Positions 1 to 9,643 of a stretch of DNA of 64,000 nt are shown here, one piece after another (within the stretch, counting starts at the first letter, position 1; each line of letters opens with the position of its first letter). The notes below the pieces were generated by a model, which was not told the origin of the DNA, did not search any database, and saw nothing but the letters and a program-made list of their open reading frames with translations. The stretch is from Holophagales bacterium (GTDB taxonomy: Bacteria > Acidobacteriota > Thermoanaerobaculia > Multivoradales > Multivoraceae): NCBI GenBank assembly GCA_009837885.1, contig VXSP01000013.1, forward strand, positions 1-64,000, written 5' to 3'. Made by a program: the position numbers and the translations under genes.

Positions 1-704
1 ACGTAGAAGTCCCAGGAACGCCGGGAGACCGTGCCGGAACTCGTGTCCGTGAAGGTGACGTCCTCACCGGCGCGGGCCCGGCACAGTCCGTCAGCGCACG
101 GGACGTCGGCCGTGAACGCCGCCTCTGGCGGGACCGCTGGCGACGGCGGTGCCGGGTCGGGTTCAGGTTCCGGCTCAGGCGCGGGCGAAGGCCCTCCGCC
201 GCCGGCCGCCGGAGGCTCCGGCTCAGGGGCCGGCTCTGGCGGCGCGGACGGATCCCGTTCGTTCCAGGACCTGTCGAAGGCCTCTACCGCGTTGCCCGCG
301 AGACCCTGAAGCGGCTTCTCGGAAGGCGGCGTGTAGACCAGCCTCCAGACCCCCTTTCTCTGCTCCCGCGTCGGGGTCGGACTCACCGTCAGCACCAGCA
401 CGCCGTAGTCCGAGATGGAATCGTTGACATTGCGAAGCGCCACAGCACTCAGGTTCCAGTCGGCGCCGTCCAACTGGAACTGGAAGGCCTCCGTCCCGGG
501 CGTCGAGTTCAGGTCGAACGGCTCGGTGAAGTACACCCGCCACTCTGCTGTCAATGCCCCGTCTTGTCGCAGCTCGTACCAGACGGAGGAACCCGTCAGT
601 TCGGGCGGCGTCGTGTCCGTCTCGTCCGCCATGATCGCCGGCACACTCGCCAGAAGACACCAGACGGCGAGCCACGCCGCGCTCTTCGAAGCCGAGAGCA
701 TCAT
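1..704 (-). CDS. Secreted protein with Pro/Glu-rich linker and start of a PKD-like domain (runs off left edge)
   Basis: Minus-strand frame from ATG at 704 reads MMLSASKSAAWLAVWCLLASVPAIMADETDTTPPELTG (signal peptide), then a PEPAPEPEPP linker and FTADVPCADGLCRARAGEDVTFTDTSSGTVSRRSWDFY (PKD-like), open at the window edge. ATGA overlap with upstream regulator. Confidence 0.75.
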   Translation of the reverse strand, partial: MMLSASKSAAWLAVWCLLASVPAIMADETDTTPPELTGSSVWYELRQDGALTAEWRVYFTEPFDLNSTPGTEAFQFQLDGADWNLSAVALRNVNDSISDYGVLVLTVSPTPTREQRKGVWRLVYTPPSEKPLQGLAGNAVEAFDRSWNERDPSAPPEPAPEPEPPAAGGGGPSPAPEPEPEPDPAPPSPAVPPEAAFTADVPCADGLCRARAGEDVTFTDTSSGTVSRRSWDFY

Positions 705-1855
705 CAGCGCCGCGGGAAGGCATACGCGGTCAGGACCCGCTGCACCAAGGCGATCTGGCCGGATACGCCCTGCTTTCTGTAGACCTGCTTCAGAAGCCAG
801 CGGACGTAGCTTTCCTTGTAGCCCGCGGTCGCGGCGATCTCGCGCACCGGCCGGCCCTCGGCCAGCGACGCCGCCACCCGGCTCTCGGACGGCGACAGGC
901 CGAGCAGAGTTGCCAGCCGAACAGCGTCGATGCGCGGACGGCGCTCCGGGTCGACCACCAGCACCAGCGCCGCCACCCGCCGACCGCCGAAGTCCGGCTC
1001 CGGGGCGCCAACGGGATGTACGTAAAGCTCCAGCCGCGACCGCAGCGAGGCGCGCTGGAGCCTCATCGAGCCGCCAACCGGCGCGGTTTCGCTTCCGAAC
1101 GCCGGCAGCGCACGCTTCAGCAGCCTCTGCAGGCGTCTGTCGTCCGCCGGTAGCGTAGCGTGCAGGGCGCCATTGCCGCGGTCAGACAACCCCTGGCCGC
1201 ACCGCAGGACTTCCCCGGCGGGGTCGTTCGCCGCCAGCACGCGCCCGTCGCGGTCCATGTGCAGAACGCCGATCCTGCTCTTGTCCAGCAGGCCGGCCAG
1301 ACCGGCGCTCAGCGCCTGGGCGCCGGCCAACGCCTGACGCACCTCCACGAACTGGCGGACATGCGGCAGCAGAGACTCGATCAACCGAAGCTGATCGGGC
1401 TGCCAGCCACCGCTGTCGACCGGGTCGTTGAGAGCCCAGACGATGTGCAGGCCGTCCCGCCCCTCGAGGCGCGTGATCAGGCCGTTCTGGTTGTGGGCGA
1501 GGCGCCAGCCCTCGTTGTATGCGACCGATGTCTTCAGTTCCCTTTCCGTGTACAGGTCGGGGGCATGGATCAGTTGGCCGGCGGGTCGCTCAATGACGCG
1601 AGGCGGCGCCTCGTCCCGTAGGAAGTAGCCATCGAGGTACAGGCGCGTCAGGTCCTCTCGAGACTCGCCGCGGTAGTAGTGCTGGTAGAAGTGGATGCGA
1701 AGATCGTCGCTGGAACCTTCACTGACCGCGAACACATTGCCCGAAGTGCCGCAAACCTCTTCGATCAGAGCGGCGGCGGCCAGCCACTGGGTGTCGTCGA
1801 GCGCGGCCTGATGCAGCGCGGCAAGAACACGATCGAAGGCGTCGGGTGCGCTCAC
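704..1855 (-). CDS. LuxR-family helix-turn-helix transcriptional regulator
   Basis: C-terminal LSPSESRVAASLAEGRPVREIAATAGYKESYVRWLLKQVYRKQGV is a LuxR-type HTH; N-terminal PAS/GAF-like sensory region. Confidence 0.85.
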   Translation of the reverse strand: MSAPDAFDRVLAALHQAALDDTQWLAAAALIEEVCGTSGNVFAVSEGSSDDLRIHFYQHYYRGESREDLTRLYLDGYFLRDEAPPRVIERPAGQLIHAPDLYTERELKTSVAYNEGWRLAHNQNGLITRLEGRDGLHIVWALNDPVDSGGWQPDQLRLIESLLPHVRQFVEVRQALAGAQALSAGLAGLLDKSRIGVLHMDRDGRVLAANDPAGEVLRCGQGLSDRGNGALHATLPADDRRLQRLLKRALPAFGSETAPVGGSMRLQRASLRSRLELYVHPVGAPEPDFGGRRVAALVLVVDPERRPRIDAVRLATLLGLSPSESRVAASLAEGRPVREIAATAGYKESYVRWLLKQVYRKQGVSGQIALVQRVLTAYAFPRR

Positions 1856-2077
1856 TGGTCGCTATGGTGACGCTCTCGAGTGATTTTTTAGCGATCAAGG
1901 CGCGAAGGGTGCGCGATAATCAGTGCTCTTCGTCGGTGATTCGCGAAGAGCCCGCCATCTCCCGGCTTGCAGGTACCGGAAGGCGGCGACGGAGACAACG
2001 AAAGCGCCGCGCACGCGGCACGCAGGCCGTCAGCGATAGTCGGCCACGGCGTCCGGCCGCGGGACGGGCTTCTCCTG

Positions 2078-2857
2078 CTAGAAGATCAGCAGCAACACGG
2101 CGCCGAGCGCCAGCCGGTAGCCGACGAAGATCTGCAGGCTGCGCCGCCTGAGCCAGCCGAGCAGGCCGCCGATCACCAGGTAGCCCACGAGTGCCGACAG
2201 CGCGGCGACGAGGAGCAGCGACGGCAGTTGAGAGAGCGGCAGCGTGCCGCTCAGCAGGTCCAGACTGTCCTTGCCGGCCACGAAGACGCCGACCGGCAGC
2301 GCGAGCAGGAAGGCGAAGCGGGCGGAAGACTCGCGGTCGAAGCCGAGCAGGCGGCCGGCGCTGATGACGACTCCCGCCCGGGAGGCGCCGGGAACGAGCG
2401 CGGTCGCCTGCGCGAGCCCGAACACCAGGGCACTCCGCCAGTTCACCTGTTCGAGGCGGCGCTCCTGCGGCCCCCAGCGATCCGCGACTCCGAGCAGCAG
2501 ACCGAAGCCGATCGTGGCCCAGGCGATCACGCCCGGACTGCGGGCGTCGCCGGCGATCCAGTCGCCCGCCGCGATGCCGGCCACGAGAACGGGCACCGAG
2601 GCAAGGCCCAGCAGCGGGATCATCCGCCGCTCCCCGCCGCCGCGGAACAGCGCCCGACCGTAGCCCACGAGGTCCTTTCGGAAGTAGGCGACCACCGCCA
2701 GCAACGTGCCCGTGTTGGCCGCCACGTCGACCGCCAGACCCTGGTCCGGCCAGCCGAACAGCCGCGGCAGCAGGATGAGGTGCGCCGTGGAACTGATCGG
2801 CAGGTACTCGGTCAGCCCCTGCACGAGAGCCACGAGGATCGACTGCAGCGGCCCCAC
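2078..2857 (-). CDS. uppP: Undecaprenyl-diphosphatase UppP (BacA family)
   Basis: MGPLQSILVALVQGLTEYLPISSTAHLIL and PGASRAGVVISAGRLLGFDRESSARFAFLLALP motifs. Confidence 0.95.
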   Translation of the reverse strand: MGPLQSILVALVQGLTEYLPISSTAHLILLPRLFGWPDQGLAVDVAANTGTLLAVVAYFRKDLVGYGRALFRGGGERRMIPLLGLASVPVLVAGIAAGDWIAGDARSPGVIAWATIGFGLLLGVADRWGPQERRLEQVNWRSALVFGLAQATALVPGASRAGVVISAGRLLGFDRESSARFAFLLALPVGVFVAGKDSLDLLSGTLPLSQLPSLLLVAALSALVGYLVIGGLLGWLRRRSLQIFVGYRLALGAVLLLIF

Positions 2858-2914
2858 GTGGCGAGGATAGCGAAGCGGTCACACCGACTCCCGCTTGCGG
2901 ATACGATCCGCGCC

Positions 2915-3643
2915 ATGAACAAGCCATGGACACACCTCGTGTTGACCGCCGCCATCCTCGTACTCCTCGCAGCGGCGCCGGCCTGCGCCCAGGAGGAGTC
3001 CGGCGCCGGCGACGGGGACGCCGCGCCGATCGCCGAGACCTGGGATGAGAAAGCCTCCTACGCCCTCGGCGTGAACATCGGCAGCAATCTGGGGCCTGAG
3101 GATCTGACCCTCGACGCCGGCCTGCTTCTCCGAGGCTTCCGGGACTCGCTTGAAGGGTCGGAGGCGATGGACTCCGATGAGATCGATGCCGTGCTCCGGG
3201 AACTCGGCGCGAAGATGCAGGAGCACGCGGACCGTCAGCGCCAGGCGGCAATGATGGAGAACACCGCCAAGAGCGCCGCGTTCCTCGCCGAGAAGGCCCG
3301 GGAAGAGGGCATCGTCAAGACGGACTCCGGCCTCCTCTACCGGGAAGTGCGCTCCGGAGAAGGGGACAGCCCGACCGCCAACCAGGTAGTGACGGTCCAC
3401 TACCGGGGCACGCTGATCGACGGCACGCGGTTCGACGGCACCTACGAGCGCGACCAGCCCGCCACGTTCCCCATCGGAAGCGTCATCCCGGGCTGGGCCG
3501 AAGCGCTGCAATTGATGAAGCCGGGCGCCAAGTGGGAGGTCTTCATCCCCGCCGAACTCGCCTACGGCGCCCAAGGCTCGGCGCCCGCCATCCCGCCCGC
3601 GGCCGCCCTGGTCTTCGAGATCGAACTGCTCGAAGTCCAGTAA
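2915..3643 (+). CDS. FKBP-type peptidyl-prolyl cis-trans isomerase, exported
   Basis: ATG at 2915, signal peptide MNKPWTHLVLTAAILVLLAAAPACA; C-terminal VTVHYRGTLIDGTRFDGTY...IPAELAYGAQGSAPAIPPAAALVFEIELLEV. Confidence 0.93.
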   Translation: MNKPWTHLVLTAAILVLLAAAPACAQEESGAGDGDAAPIAETWDEKASYALGVNIGSNLGPEDLTLDAGLLLRGFRDSLEGSEAMDSDEIDAVLRELGAKMQEHADRQRQAAMMENTAKSAAFLAEKAREEGIVKTDSGLLYREVRSGEGDSPTANQVVTVHYRGTLIDGTRFDGTYERDQPATFPIGSVIPGWAEALQLMKPGAKWEVFIPAELAYGAQGSAPAIPPAAALVFEIELLEVQ

Positions 3644-3653
3644 CGCCCGCGGC

Positions 3654-4370
3654 TCAGTCGGCGTCGGCGGTGAACCGGTAGCCGACGCCGCGGACGGTGT
3701 GGAAGTGGCGCGGCCGCTCGGGGTCCGGTTCGAAGCGTCTGCGCAGCCGCAGGATGAAGTTGTCGACCGTTCGTGACGACGGAAAGGCCTCGTAACCCCA
3801 GACGCGGTCGAGGATGTCCTCGCGCGAGACGACTTCACCCTCCCGCGCCGCCAGGGTCTTGAGGATCATCGCCTCTTTCTGGGTCAACTGCTGCGCCTGA
3901 CCGTCCCAGGAAGCGCCGGCGAAGGCCGCGAAGTCGAAATGGTTGCCGCCGAAGCGCACCGCGTCCGGCGCGTCACCGGGACGCCACGACCGTCGCCGGA
4001 GGATCGCCTGCACTCGCAGCAGGAGTTCCGTCAGGTGAAACGGCTTGGCCAGGTAGTCGTCGCCTCCGGCCTCGAGCCCGCGAATCCGGTCGGAGACCTC
4101 CGCCTTGGCGGTCAGGAAGAGCACCGGAGTGTCGACGCCGGCTCTGCGCGCCTCCTCGCACAGCGTGAAGCCATCCACAGCCGGCAGCATCACGTCGAGA
4201 ATGACGAGCTGGTAGCGCGGATCCCGAATCCGTTCCAGCGCCTGCCTGCCGTCGCGAACCCAGTCGACATCGAGCCCTTCCGCCTCCAGGTTGAAGCGGA
4301 TGCCGGCGGCGAGGTTCTCCTCGTCCTCGATCAGCAGGACCCGCACCCGGTCTTCGACGACGGGCGTCAC
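3654..4370 (-). CDS. OmpR/PhoB-family DNA-binding response regulator
   Basis: Receiver RVLLIEDEENLAAGIRFNLEAEG...VILDVMLPAVDGF and C-terminal winged helix. GTG start at 4370 overlaps the kinase stop (GTGA). Confidence 0.92.
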   Translation of the reverse strand: MTPVVEDRVRVLLIEDEENLAAGIRFNLEAEGLDVDWVRDGRQALERIRDPRYQLVILDVMLPAVDGFTLCEEARRAGVDTPVLFLTAKAEVSDRIRGLEAGGDDYLAKPFHLTELLLRVQAILRRRSWRPGDAPDAVRFGGNHFDFAAFAGASWDGQAQQLTQKEAMILKTLAAREGEVVSREDILDRVWGYEAFPSSRTVDNFILRLRRRFEPDPERPRHFHTVRGVGYRFTADAD

Positions 4371-5524
4371 GACGCCGATCCCACCGTCTGCCGCCTGATC
4401 GGCCACTTGACGCGGAACACCGCGCCGCGGCCCGGGCCCTCGCTGCTCGCCTCCACTTCCCCTCCCTCGAGCGTCACGAAGCTGCGCACCAGGTAGAGCC
4501 CCAGACCGCTGCCCTTCTTGTCGCGCCGCAACTCGCTGCCGGGGCGGTAGAACTTCTCGAAGAGGCGACGGCCGTCCGCGGGATCGAAACCGACGCCGTC
4601 GTCGAGCACCTCGAGTTCGACGGTCGAGTCGAGTCGCCTGGCGGTGACTTCCACTTTCGTGCCCGCCGCCCGGGCGGACTCGATCGCATTGCCGATCAGG
4701 TTCCGAAGCACCGTACCCAGACCGACGGGATCGGCCTGCAGATCGAGGCCTTCCTCGACGCTGACCTCGATCTCGATGGCCTCGCTGCCGTCGTTCCGGT
4801 GCCCGAGTTCGGCGAAGGCGAGGGACACCGCCTCCGCCAGGTCGACCGGTTCGCGGCGCGGCTCGACTTTCGCCTGCTCCAGCCGGTTCGTCTCCAGGAG
4901 GTTGCCGATCATCCGCTCCAGGCGCCGCAAATCCTCCAGGTTGCGCTCGAGGAGGGAGCGCCGGTCCGCCGCAACCAGGTCGCGGAGCAGCAACGTCTCG
5001 GTCGTCAGTCGCAGGCTCGCCAACGGACTCCGCAACTCGTGCGACACGGCGGCGAGGAAGTTCTGCTGGCGGGACATGAGATCGGCCTCCCGGCGCAGCA
5101 CACCCCACATGAGCAGCACCCCGCCCGCGATCACCGCCAGGAAGAACCCCCCCTCCCAGCGATACTGGTTCAGGTGGCTGCGACGGTTCCGTTCGATCGC
5201 CGCGCGAGCTTCGGCGCGGACCCTCGCCTCCCCGGCGTCGATCTCCAGGTGCGGGTAGAGAGCGCGGAGCTCCCCGGTCGACTGACCGGCACGCAACGAC
5301 GCCTCCGCCGCCTCCCGGTCCAGTTCGACCTCGGCGACGCGGTCCGAGGCGATGCGGTCCGCGAGCCTGGACTGGTCAACCAGCCACCAGACGACCTGCA
5401 CGGCGGTGATCGCGAGCAGCAGCAGGAAGCCGATCTGCAGCCGCCACACCCGGATGCTCTCCGCCGAGCGGCGGCTGCCCCGGTTGAACCGGGCGACGTG
5501 CTTCGGCATCGCTCTATTCTGCAA
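4367..5524 (-). CDS. Sensor histidine kinase
   Basis: Two TM segments, HisKA (FLAAVSHELRSPLASLRL), HATPase (LIGNAIESA, GSGLGLYLVRS). Confidence 0.93.
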   Translation of the reverse strand: MQNRAMPKHVARFNRGSRRSAESIRVWRLQIGFLLLLAITAVQVVWWLVDQSRLADRIASDRVAEVELDREAAEASLRAGQSTGELRALYPHLEIDAGEARVRAEARAAIERNRRSHLNQYRWEGGFFLAVIAGGVLLMWGVLRREADLMSRQQNFLAAVSHELRSPLASLRLTTETLLLRDLVAADRRSLLERNLEDLRRLERMIGNLLETNRLEQAKVEPRREPVDLAEAVSLAFAELGHRNDGSEAIEIEVSVEEGLDLQADPVGLGTVLRNLIGNAIESARAAGTKVEVTARRLDSTVELEVLDDGVGFDPADGRRLFEKFYRPGSELRRDKKGSGLGLYLVRSFVTLEGGEVEASSEGPGRGAVFRVKWPIRRQTVGSAS

Positions 5525-5549
5525 CGAGGGCTGCTAGTTTCCGCGATCC

Positions 5550-6449
5550 ATGTTCGAACCGGTCTCCATCCACCGCGTCCCGTCCACCGACGGCGTGGAA
5601 GTCGCGGTCTACGACTTCGGCGGCGAAGGTCCCGACCTGATCGCCGGCCACGCCACCGGCTTCCACGGGCGGGTCTACGACCCGATGCTCGAGCACCTCG
5701 ACGGCTTTCGCCGGATCAGCGTCGACGTGCGGGGGCACGGTGACGCGACCGCGCCGGACGGCCTCGACTACAGTTGGGAGAGTTGCGCGGAGGATCTGGT
5801 CGCGGCGATCGACGCGCTGGAACTCGGCGCCGAGCGACCGCTGTTCGGTTTCGGCCACTCCATGGGCGCCGCCTCGCTGCTGATGATCGCCCCCGAAAGG
5901 CCAGGCCTCTTCGCCGGCCTGGTCTGCTACGAACCGGTCATCTATCCACCTGGCGTCACGGACGACGACGCCCGCCTCGGGGTCTGGGTCGAACGGACCC
6001 GGCGTCGCCGCAGACGTTTCGCGTCGCACGAAGCCGCCTTCGCCAACTACGCCGAGAAGGTCCCCTACTCCCTGCTCGACCCGGAAGCGCTCGAGGTCTA
6101 CGTCCGGCACGGCTTCGCACCGTCAGCGGACGGCGCGGTCGAGATCAAGTGCCACCCCGACGTCGAGGCGCAGCTCTACCTCATGGGACCCCACCACCGT
6201 GCCTGGGACGGCCTCCGCCGGGTGGAATGTCCCGTGACGCTGATGCGAGGTTCCGTGCTCATACCGGGACCCGCGTACTGGGCAGAGGCCATCGTGAGCG
6301 AACTGCCGAACGTGCTCTTCCTCGAGATCGACGGGCTCGGCCACCTCGGCCCGCTGGAGGATCCGGAGCAGATGGCCGTTCTTGTGGCAGCGGCCCTGGA
6401 GGAAGCGCCTACGTACCGTCCGGTTCCAGGTGACGCAGGATTGTCTTGA
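5550..6449 (+). CDS. Alpha/beta hydrolase
   Basis: FGFGHSMGAASLLMI nucleophile elbow; GHATGFHGRVYDP oxyanion region. Confidence 0.88.
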   Translation: MFEPVSIHRVPSTDGVEVAVYDFGGEGPDLIAGHATGFHGRVYDPMLEHLDGFRRISVDVRGHGDATAPDGLDYSWESCAEDLVAAIDALELGAERPLFGFGHSMGAASLLMIAPERPGLFAGLVCYEPVIYPPGVTDDDARLGVWVERTRRRRRRFASHEAAFANYAEKVPYSLLDPEALEVYVRHGFAPSADGAVEIKCHPDVEAQLYLMGPHHRAWDGLRRVECPVTLMRGSVLIPGPAYWAEAIVSELPNVLFLEIDGLGHLGPLEDPEQMAVLVAAALEEAPTYRPVPGDAGLS

Positions 6450-6588
6450 TGTCTTCGCGTACCTCGGCCATGAACGCCTTGAAGTTCTTCCGGTCCGAGT
6501 TGACGTGGCCGATCCAGACGCCGACCGTGGCGACTGCCCCCACGACGCCGATGGCGACCGTGATCCAAAGTGGGTTGAACTCGTTCAT
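6409..6588 (-). CDS. Small membrane protein (59 aa), hypothetical
   Basis: MNEFNPLWITVAIGVVGAVATVGVWIGHVNSDRKNFKAFMAEVREDIKTILRHLE: single TM then charged helix. Confidence 0.6.
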   Translation of the reverse strand: MNEFNPLWITVAIGVVGAVATVGVWIGHVNSDRKNFKAFMAEVREDIKTILRHLEPDGT

Positions 6589-6763
6589 ACGCCCGAGCTC
6601 CGTGCTGTCTCGTGTTTCTTCTCCAAGGGCGGCGTTCGGTGCATGTCGGCTCTCTCTCCGGCGCTTTGTCGATCCTCGTTCCGCATTGTAGTCAGGGGCG
6701 GCGGCAACCTCTACTGACATAGACGGATTCCGTGTCTACGGGCACGGCTTCTGCCGACTCCCG

Positions 6764-9172
6764 TCAACCGTCGGCCAGCAGCTCCTGGCCGCGAGCCACC
6801 GCCTGTCGCTCTTCGGCGGGCCGGCCAAGCCGGTTGAGGATGTCGGCTAGCACGAAGTACCCGAGTGCGCCGTCCCGTCCCGTCGGCTCGAAATCGAGCC
6901 CCTTGCGGGCGATCGACTCGGCCTCTCCCAGGTCGCCGCCCTGGTCCATCAGTGCCTTTGCCAGGTGGAAGTAGCCGCGGGCGAAGTCTGGCGCCGCCTC
7001 GACCGCGTCCCTGTAAGCCTCGATCTCTTCGCGAGGCTGGTTCAGCCGGCCGTGGAGGCGGCCCAGGTTGAAGCGCGGACGGTGGTCGCGCGGCCGAAGT
7101 TCGGCCGCGCGCTCGTACGTCGCCACGGCTTCGAGCGGTTTGCCCGCCTCGTCGAGGAGGACGGCCAGGTTGTAGTGGGCCTCGCCGAGTTCGGGGTTTG
7201 AGGCGAGAGCCTGGCGAAACTTCGTTTCCGCCTCGCCTCTGCGGCCGAGAAGCGCCATGACTTCGCCCAGCTTGTTCGTGACGACCGGCGGCGGTTCGCG
7301 ACCCTCGGTTGCGGCCGCGAGGACCTCTTCGGCCTGGCTCAGCTCGCCCCGGTCAACGTGGATGCGGGCCAGGGCCATCGTCGCCTTCGAGTCCTGGCCG
7401 GCGACATCGAGCAGGCGCCGGTAGCCGACCATCGCCTCGTCGATCCGGCCCAGCTCGCCGTACGCGTTGGCCAACCCGAGCAGGGACTGCCGGTGCTCGG
7501 GGTCGAGCGCCAGCGCGCTCTGGAAGTGGCCGATCGCCGGTTCCGGGTCGCCGGCAAGGAGCGTGATCGTGCCCAGAAGCTGGTGCGCGTCGAGTAGCCC
7601 TTCGTCCTCGGACAGCGCGGCCCGCAGTTCGGCCGCGGCGGCCTCGTTATCGCCGCTGCCGAAGGCGCTCTGCGCCCGCATGATCGCGCGGTGGAGATGC
7701 GCCTTCGTCTTGGGGTCGGCGCGTGGCCCATCGGTTGAGCTTCGCTCGGCGGCGCCACGGCCGGCCAGGTACCCCAGGGCCCGCAACTGCGACAGCGCCT
7801 CTTCGTCCAGGTCGGGCTCGGGCGCCGCCTCGGGCGCCGCGCTGTCGAGTTCCGCCGCCAGCTCCAGGGCCGCGGCCCTCAGTTCCCGCGAGACGTCGCG
7901 CCGTTCGAGCAGGACGTTCGTCAACTCGTTCGGATCCTCCAGCAGCGCGTAGAGCTCCGGATCAGGCGTGTCGACGTACTTGTAGCCGGCCGTACGGAAT
8001 GAGCGAAGCGGCGCCCAGCCGTAGTGGTCGAGCGCGTAGAAGGACTCGGCGTAGACGCCACGTTCGGCGAGGGGATTCGGCAGTCCCTGCATATCCGGGA
8101 GCAGACTCCGGCCCTGGGCCGCGCCAGCTCCGCCGAGGTCCAGAAGCTCGATCAGGGTCGGCGAGATGTCGACGTGGCTCACGGCGTCATCGACGACCCG
8201 GCCCGCCTCGACGCCGCCGGGTAGCCGGACGATGAGCGGCACGTGGACCGTGGAGTCGTAGACGAAGAAGCCGTGGTAGCTCTCGCCGTGGTCGCCGAGT
8301 CCCTCGCCGTGGTCCGACGTCAGCACGACGACCAACTCGTCGAACAGGCCACGCTCCTCGAGCGCGGCGCGAAACTCGCCGATCAGAGAGTCCGTGTACG
8401 CCACCTCGCCATCGTAGGGTCGCCCCTCGTACTCGGACCGGAAGGGTTCGGGTGGCTCGTACGGATCGTGCGGATCGAACAGGTGCAACCACATGAAGAA
8501 GGGCGGCTGCCCTGTCGCGCCGCCGGCTTCGTCGGCGCGGCCGGCGGAAAGGCCGGCTTCATCGAGCCACTCCAGCGCGTGCCCGATCGTCTCCGGACCG
8601 GCCCGCTGGACCGAGCCCAGGTTGGCGCCTGCCATCGCGTCGAGGTCGAAGTCGTCGACGTAGGTGTCGAAGCCGCGGGCGATCCCCCAGCGCGCGTCGA
8701 GCACGAAGGCGCTGACGAAACCACCGGTTCGATAGCCCGCGTCCCGGAACCGCTCGGCGATGGTCACGAGCTCGGGCGCCAGCACGTAGCCGACGTTCTC
8801 CCGCACCCCATGGGACGGCGGATAGAGCCCGGTCATGATCGAACTGTGGGCCGGCAACGTGAAGGGCACCGTCGACGACGCGTTGGCGAAGCGGACGCCC
8901 TCCGCCGCCAGACGGTCGAGGTGCGGCGTCGCGACGCGGTCCGAGCCGTAGCTCGACAGCCGGTCGGCCCGCAGCGTGTCGATCGTGATCAGGATGACCG
9001 AGGGCTGCTCCGTCGACGCTCTGCCCAGCAGGTGCTCGACGTCCGCCTGGACCGGCGACGGCGCCGCGTCCTCCGGCTCCGGTCCGCAGCCGGCAAGGAC
9101 CAGCGCCAGCGCGCACGCCGGCACGAGGACCCGGAGGGCCGCGCTACAGCCAGCGGCGGACGCGCTTCGCAT
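6764..9172 (-). CDS. Alkaline-phosphatase/sulfatase-superfamily hydrolase with C-terminal TPR repeats (lipoprotein)
   Basis: Lipobox LALVLAGCGPE; VILITIDTLRADRLSSYG; LPAHSSIMTGLYPPSHGV; TSDHGEGLGDHGE; then multiple TPR repeats. Confidence 0.92.
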   Translation of the reverse strand: MRSASAAGCSAALRVLVPACALALVLAGCGPEPEDAAPSPVQADVEHLLGRASTEQPSVILITIDTLRADRLSSYGSDRVATPHLDRLAAEGVRFANASSTVPFTLPAHSSIMTGLYPPSHGVRENVGYVLAPELVTIAERFRDAGYRTGGFVSAFVLDARWGIARGFDTYVDDFDLDAMAGANLGSVQRAGPETIGHALEWLDEAGLSAGRADEAGGATGQPPFFMWLHLFDPHDPYEPPEPFRSEYEGRPYDGEVAYTDSLIGEFRAALEERGLFDELVVVLTSDHGEGLGDHGESYHGFFVYDSTVHVPLIVRLPGGVEAGRVVDDAVSHVDISPTLIELLDLGGAGAAQGRSLLPDMQGLPNPLAERGVYAESFYALDHYGWAPLRSFRTAGYKYVDTPDPELYALLEDPNELTNVLLERRDVSRELRAAALELAAELDSAAPEAAPEPDLDEEALSQLRALGYLAGRGAAERSSTDGPRADPKTKAHLHRAIMRAQSAFGSGDNEAAAAELRAALSEDEGLLDAHQLLGTITLLAGDPEPAIGHFQSALALDPEHRQSLLGLANAYGELGRIDEAMVGYRRLLDVAGQDSKATMALARIHVDRGELSQAEEVLAAATEGREPPPVVTNKLGEVMALLGRRGEAETKFRQALASNPELGEAHYNLAVLLDEAGKPLEAVATYERAAELRPRDHRPRFNLGRLHGRLNQPREEIEAYRDAVEAAPDFARGYFHLAKALMDQGGDLGEAESIARKGLDFEPTGRDGALGYFVLADILNRLGRPAEERQAVARGQELLADG

Positions 9173-9626
9173 AGTCCCGGTACTCGTCGCCGAACTTCCG
9201 CTCCAGGTAGGCCTCCTCCCGCAGGATCACGCCCCAGCGCAGCAGGAGCGCCAACGCCACGGCGAGGGCCACGAACCACCAACTGCCCCGCGCGAGTCCG
9301 AGACCCAGGAACGCCAGCACCATGCAGGTGTAGATCGGGTTGCGTGACCACCGGTAGGGCCCCCTGATGACGAGCTTCGCGGTTGGATGATGCACCGGCA
9401 GAGAGGAACCGCCGCGGACCATCGTCAGGGCCGACCACGTCAACAACGCGAAGCTGGCGACCACGACCGCCACGCCGGCGATCACCAGGGGTTGGTTGGT
9501 CCCGGCCGGCCAGAGCCGGAGCGGCAGCAACCAGGACAGCCCGAAGCCGAGGACAAGGCAGACCAGCACGAGCAACGGCGGCTCGAAGGCCGTCCGGGCC
9601 CGATCCGGTTCGCCACCAACTGCCAC
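9144..9626 (-). CDS. Isoprenylcysteine carboxyl methyltransferase (ICMT/PEMT)-family membrane protein
   Basis: Multiple TMs plus GPYRWSRNPIYTCMVLAFLGLGLARG...EEAYLERKFGDEYRDYAKRVRRWL. Confidence 0.88.
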   Translation of the reverse strand: MAVGGEPDRARTAFEPPLLVLVCLVLGFGLSWLLPLRLWPAGTNQPLVIAGVAVVVASFALLTWSALTMVRGGSSLPVHHPTAKLVIRGPYRWSRNPIYTCMVLAFLGLGLARGSWWFVALAVALALLLRWGVILREEAYLERKFGDEYRDYAKRVRRWL

Positions 9627-9643
9627 GATCGTTCCGTCTCTCC

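Noticed and set aside
31-427. Gly/Ser-rich plus-strand ORFs at the left edge
   Set aside because: Simple-sequence shadows of the Pro/Glu linker in the minus-strand PKD-like protein.
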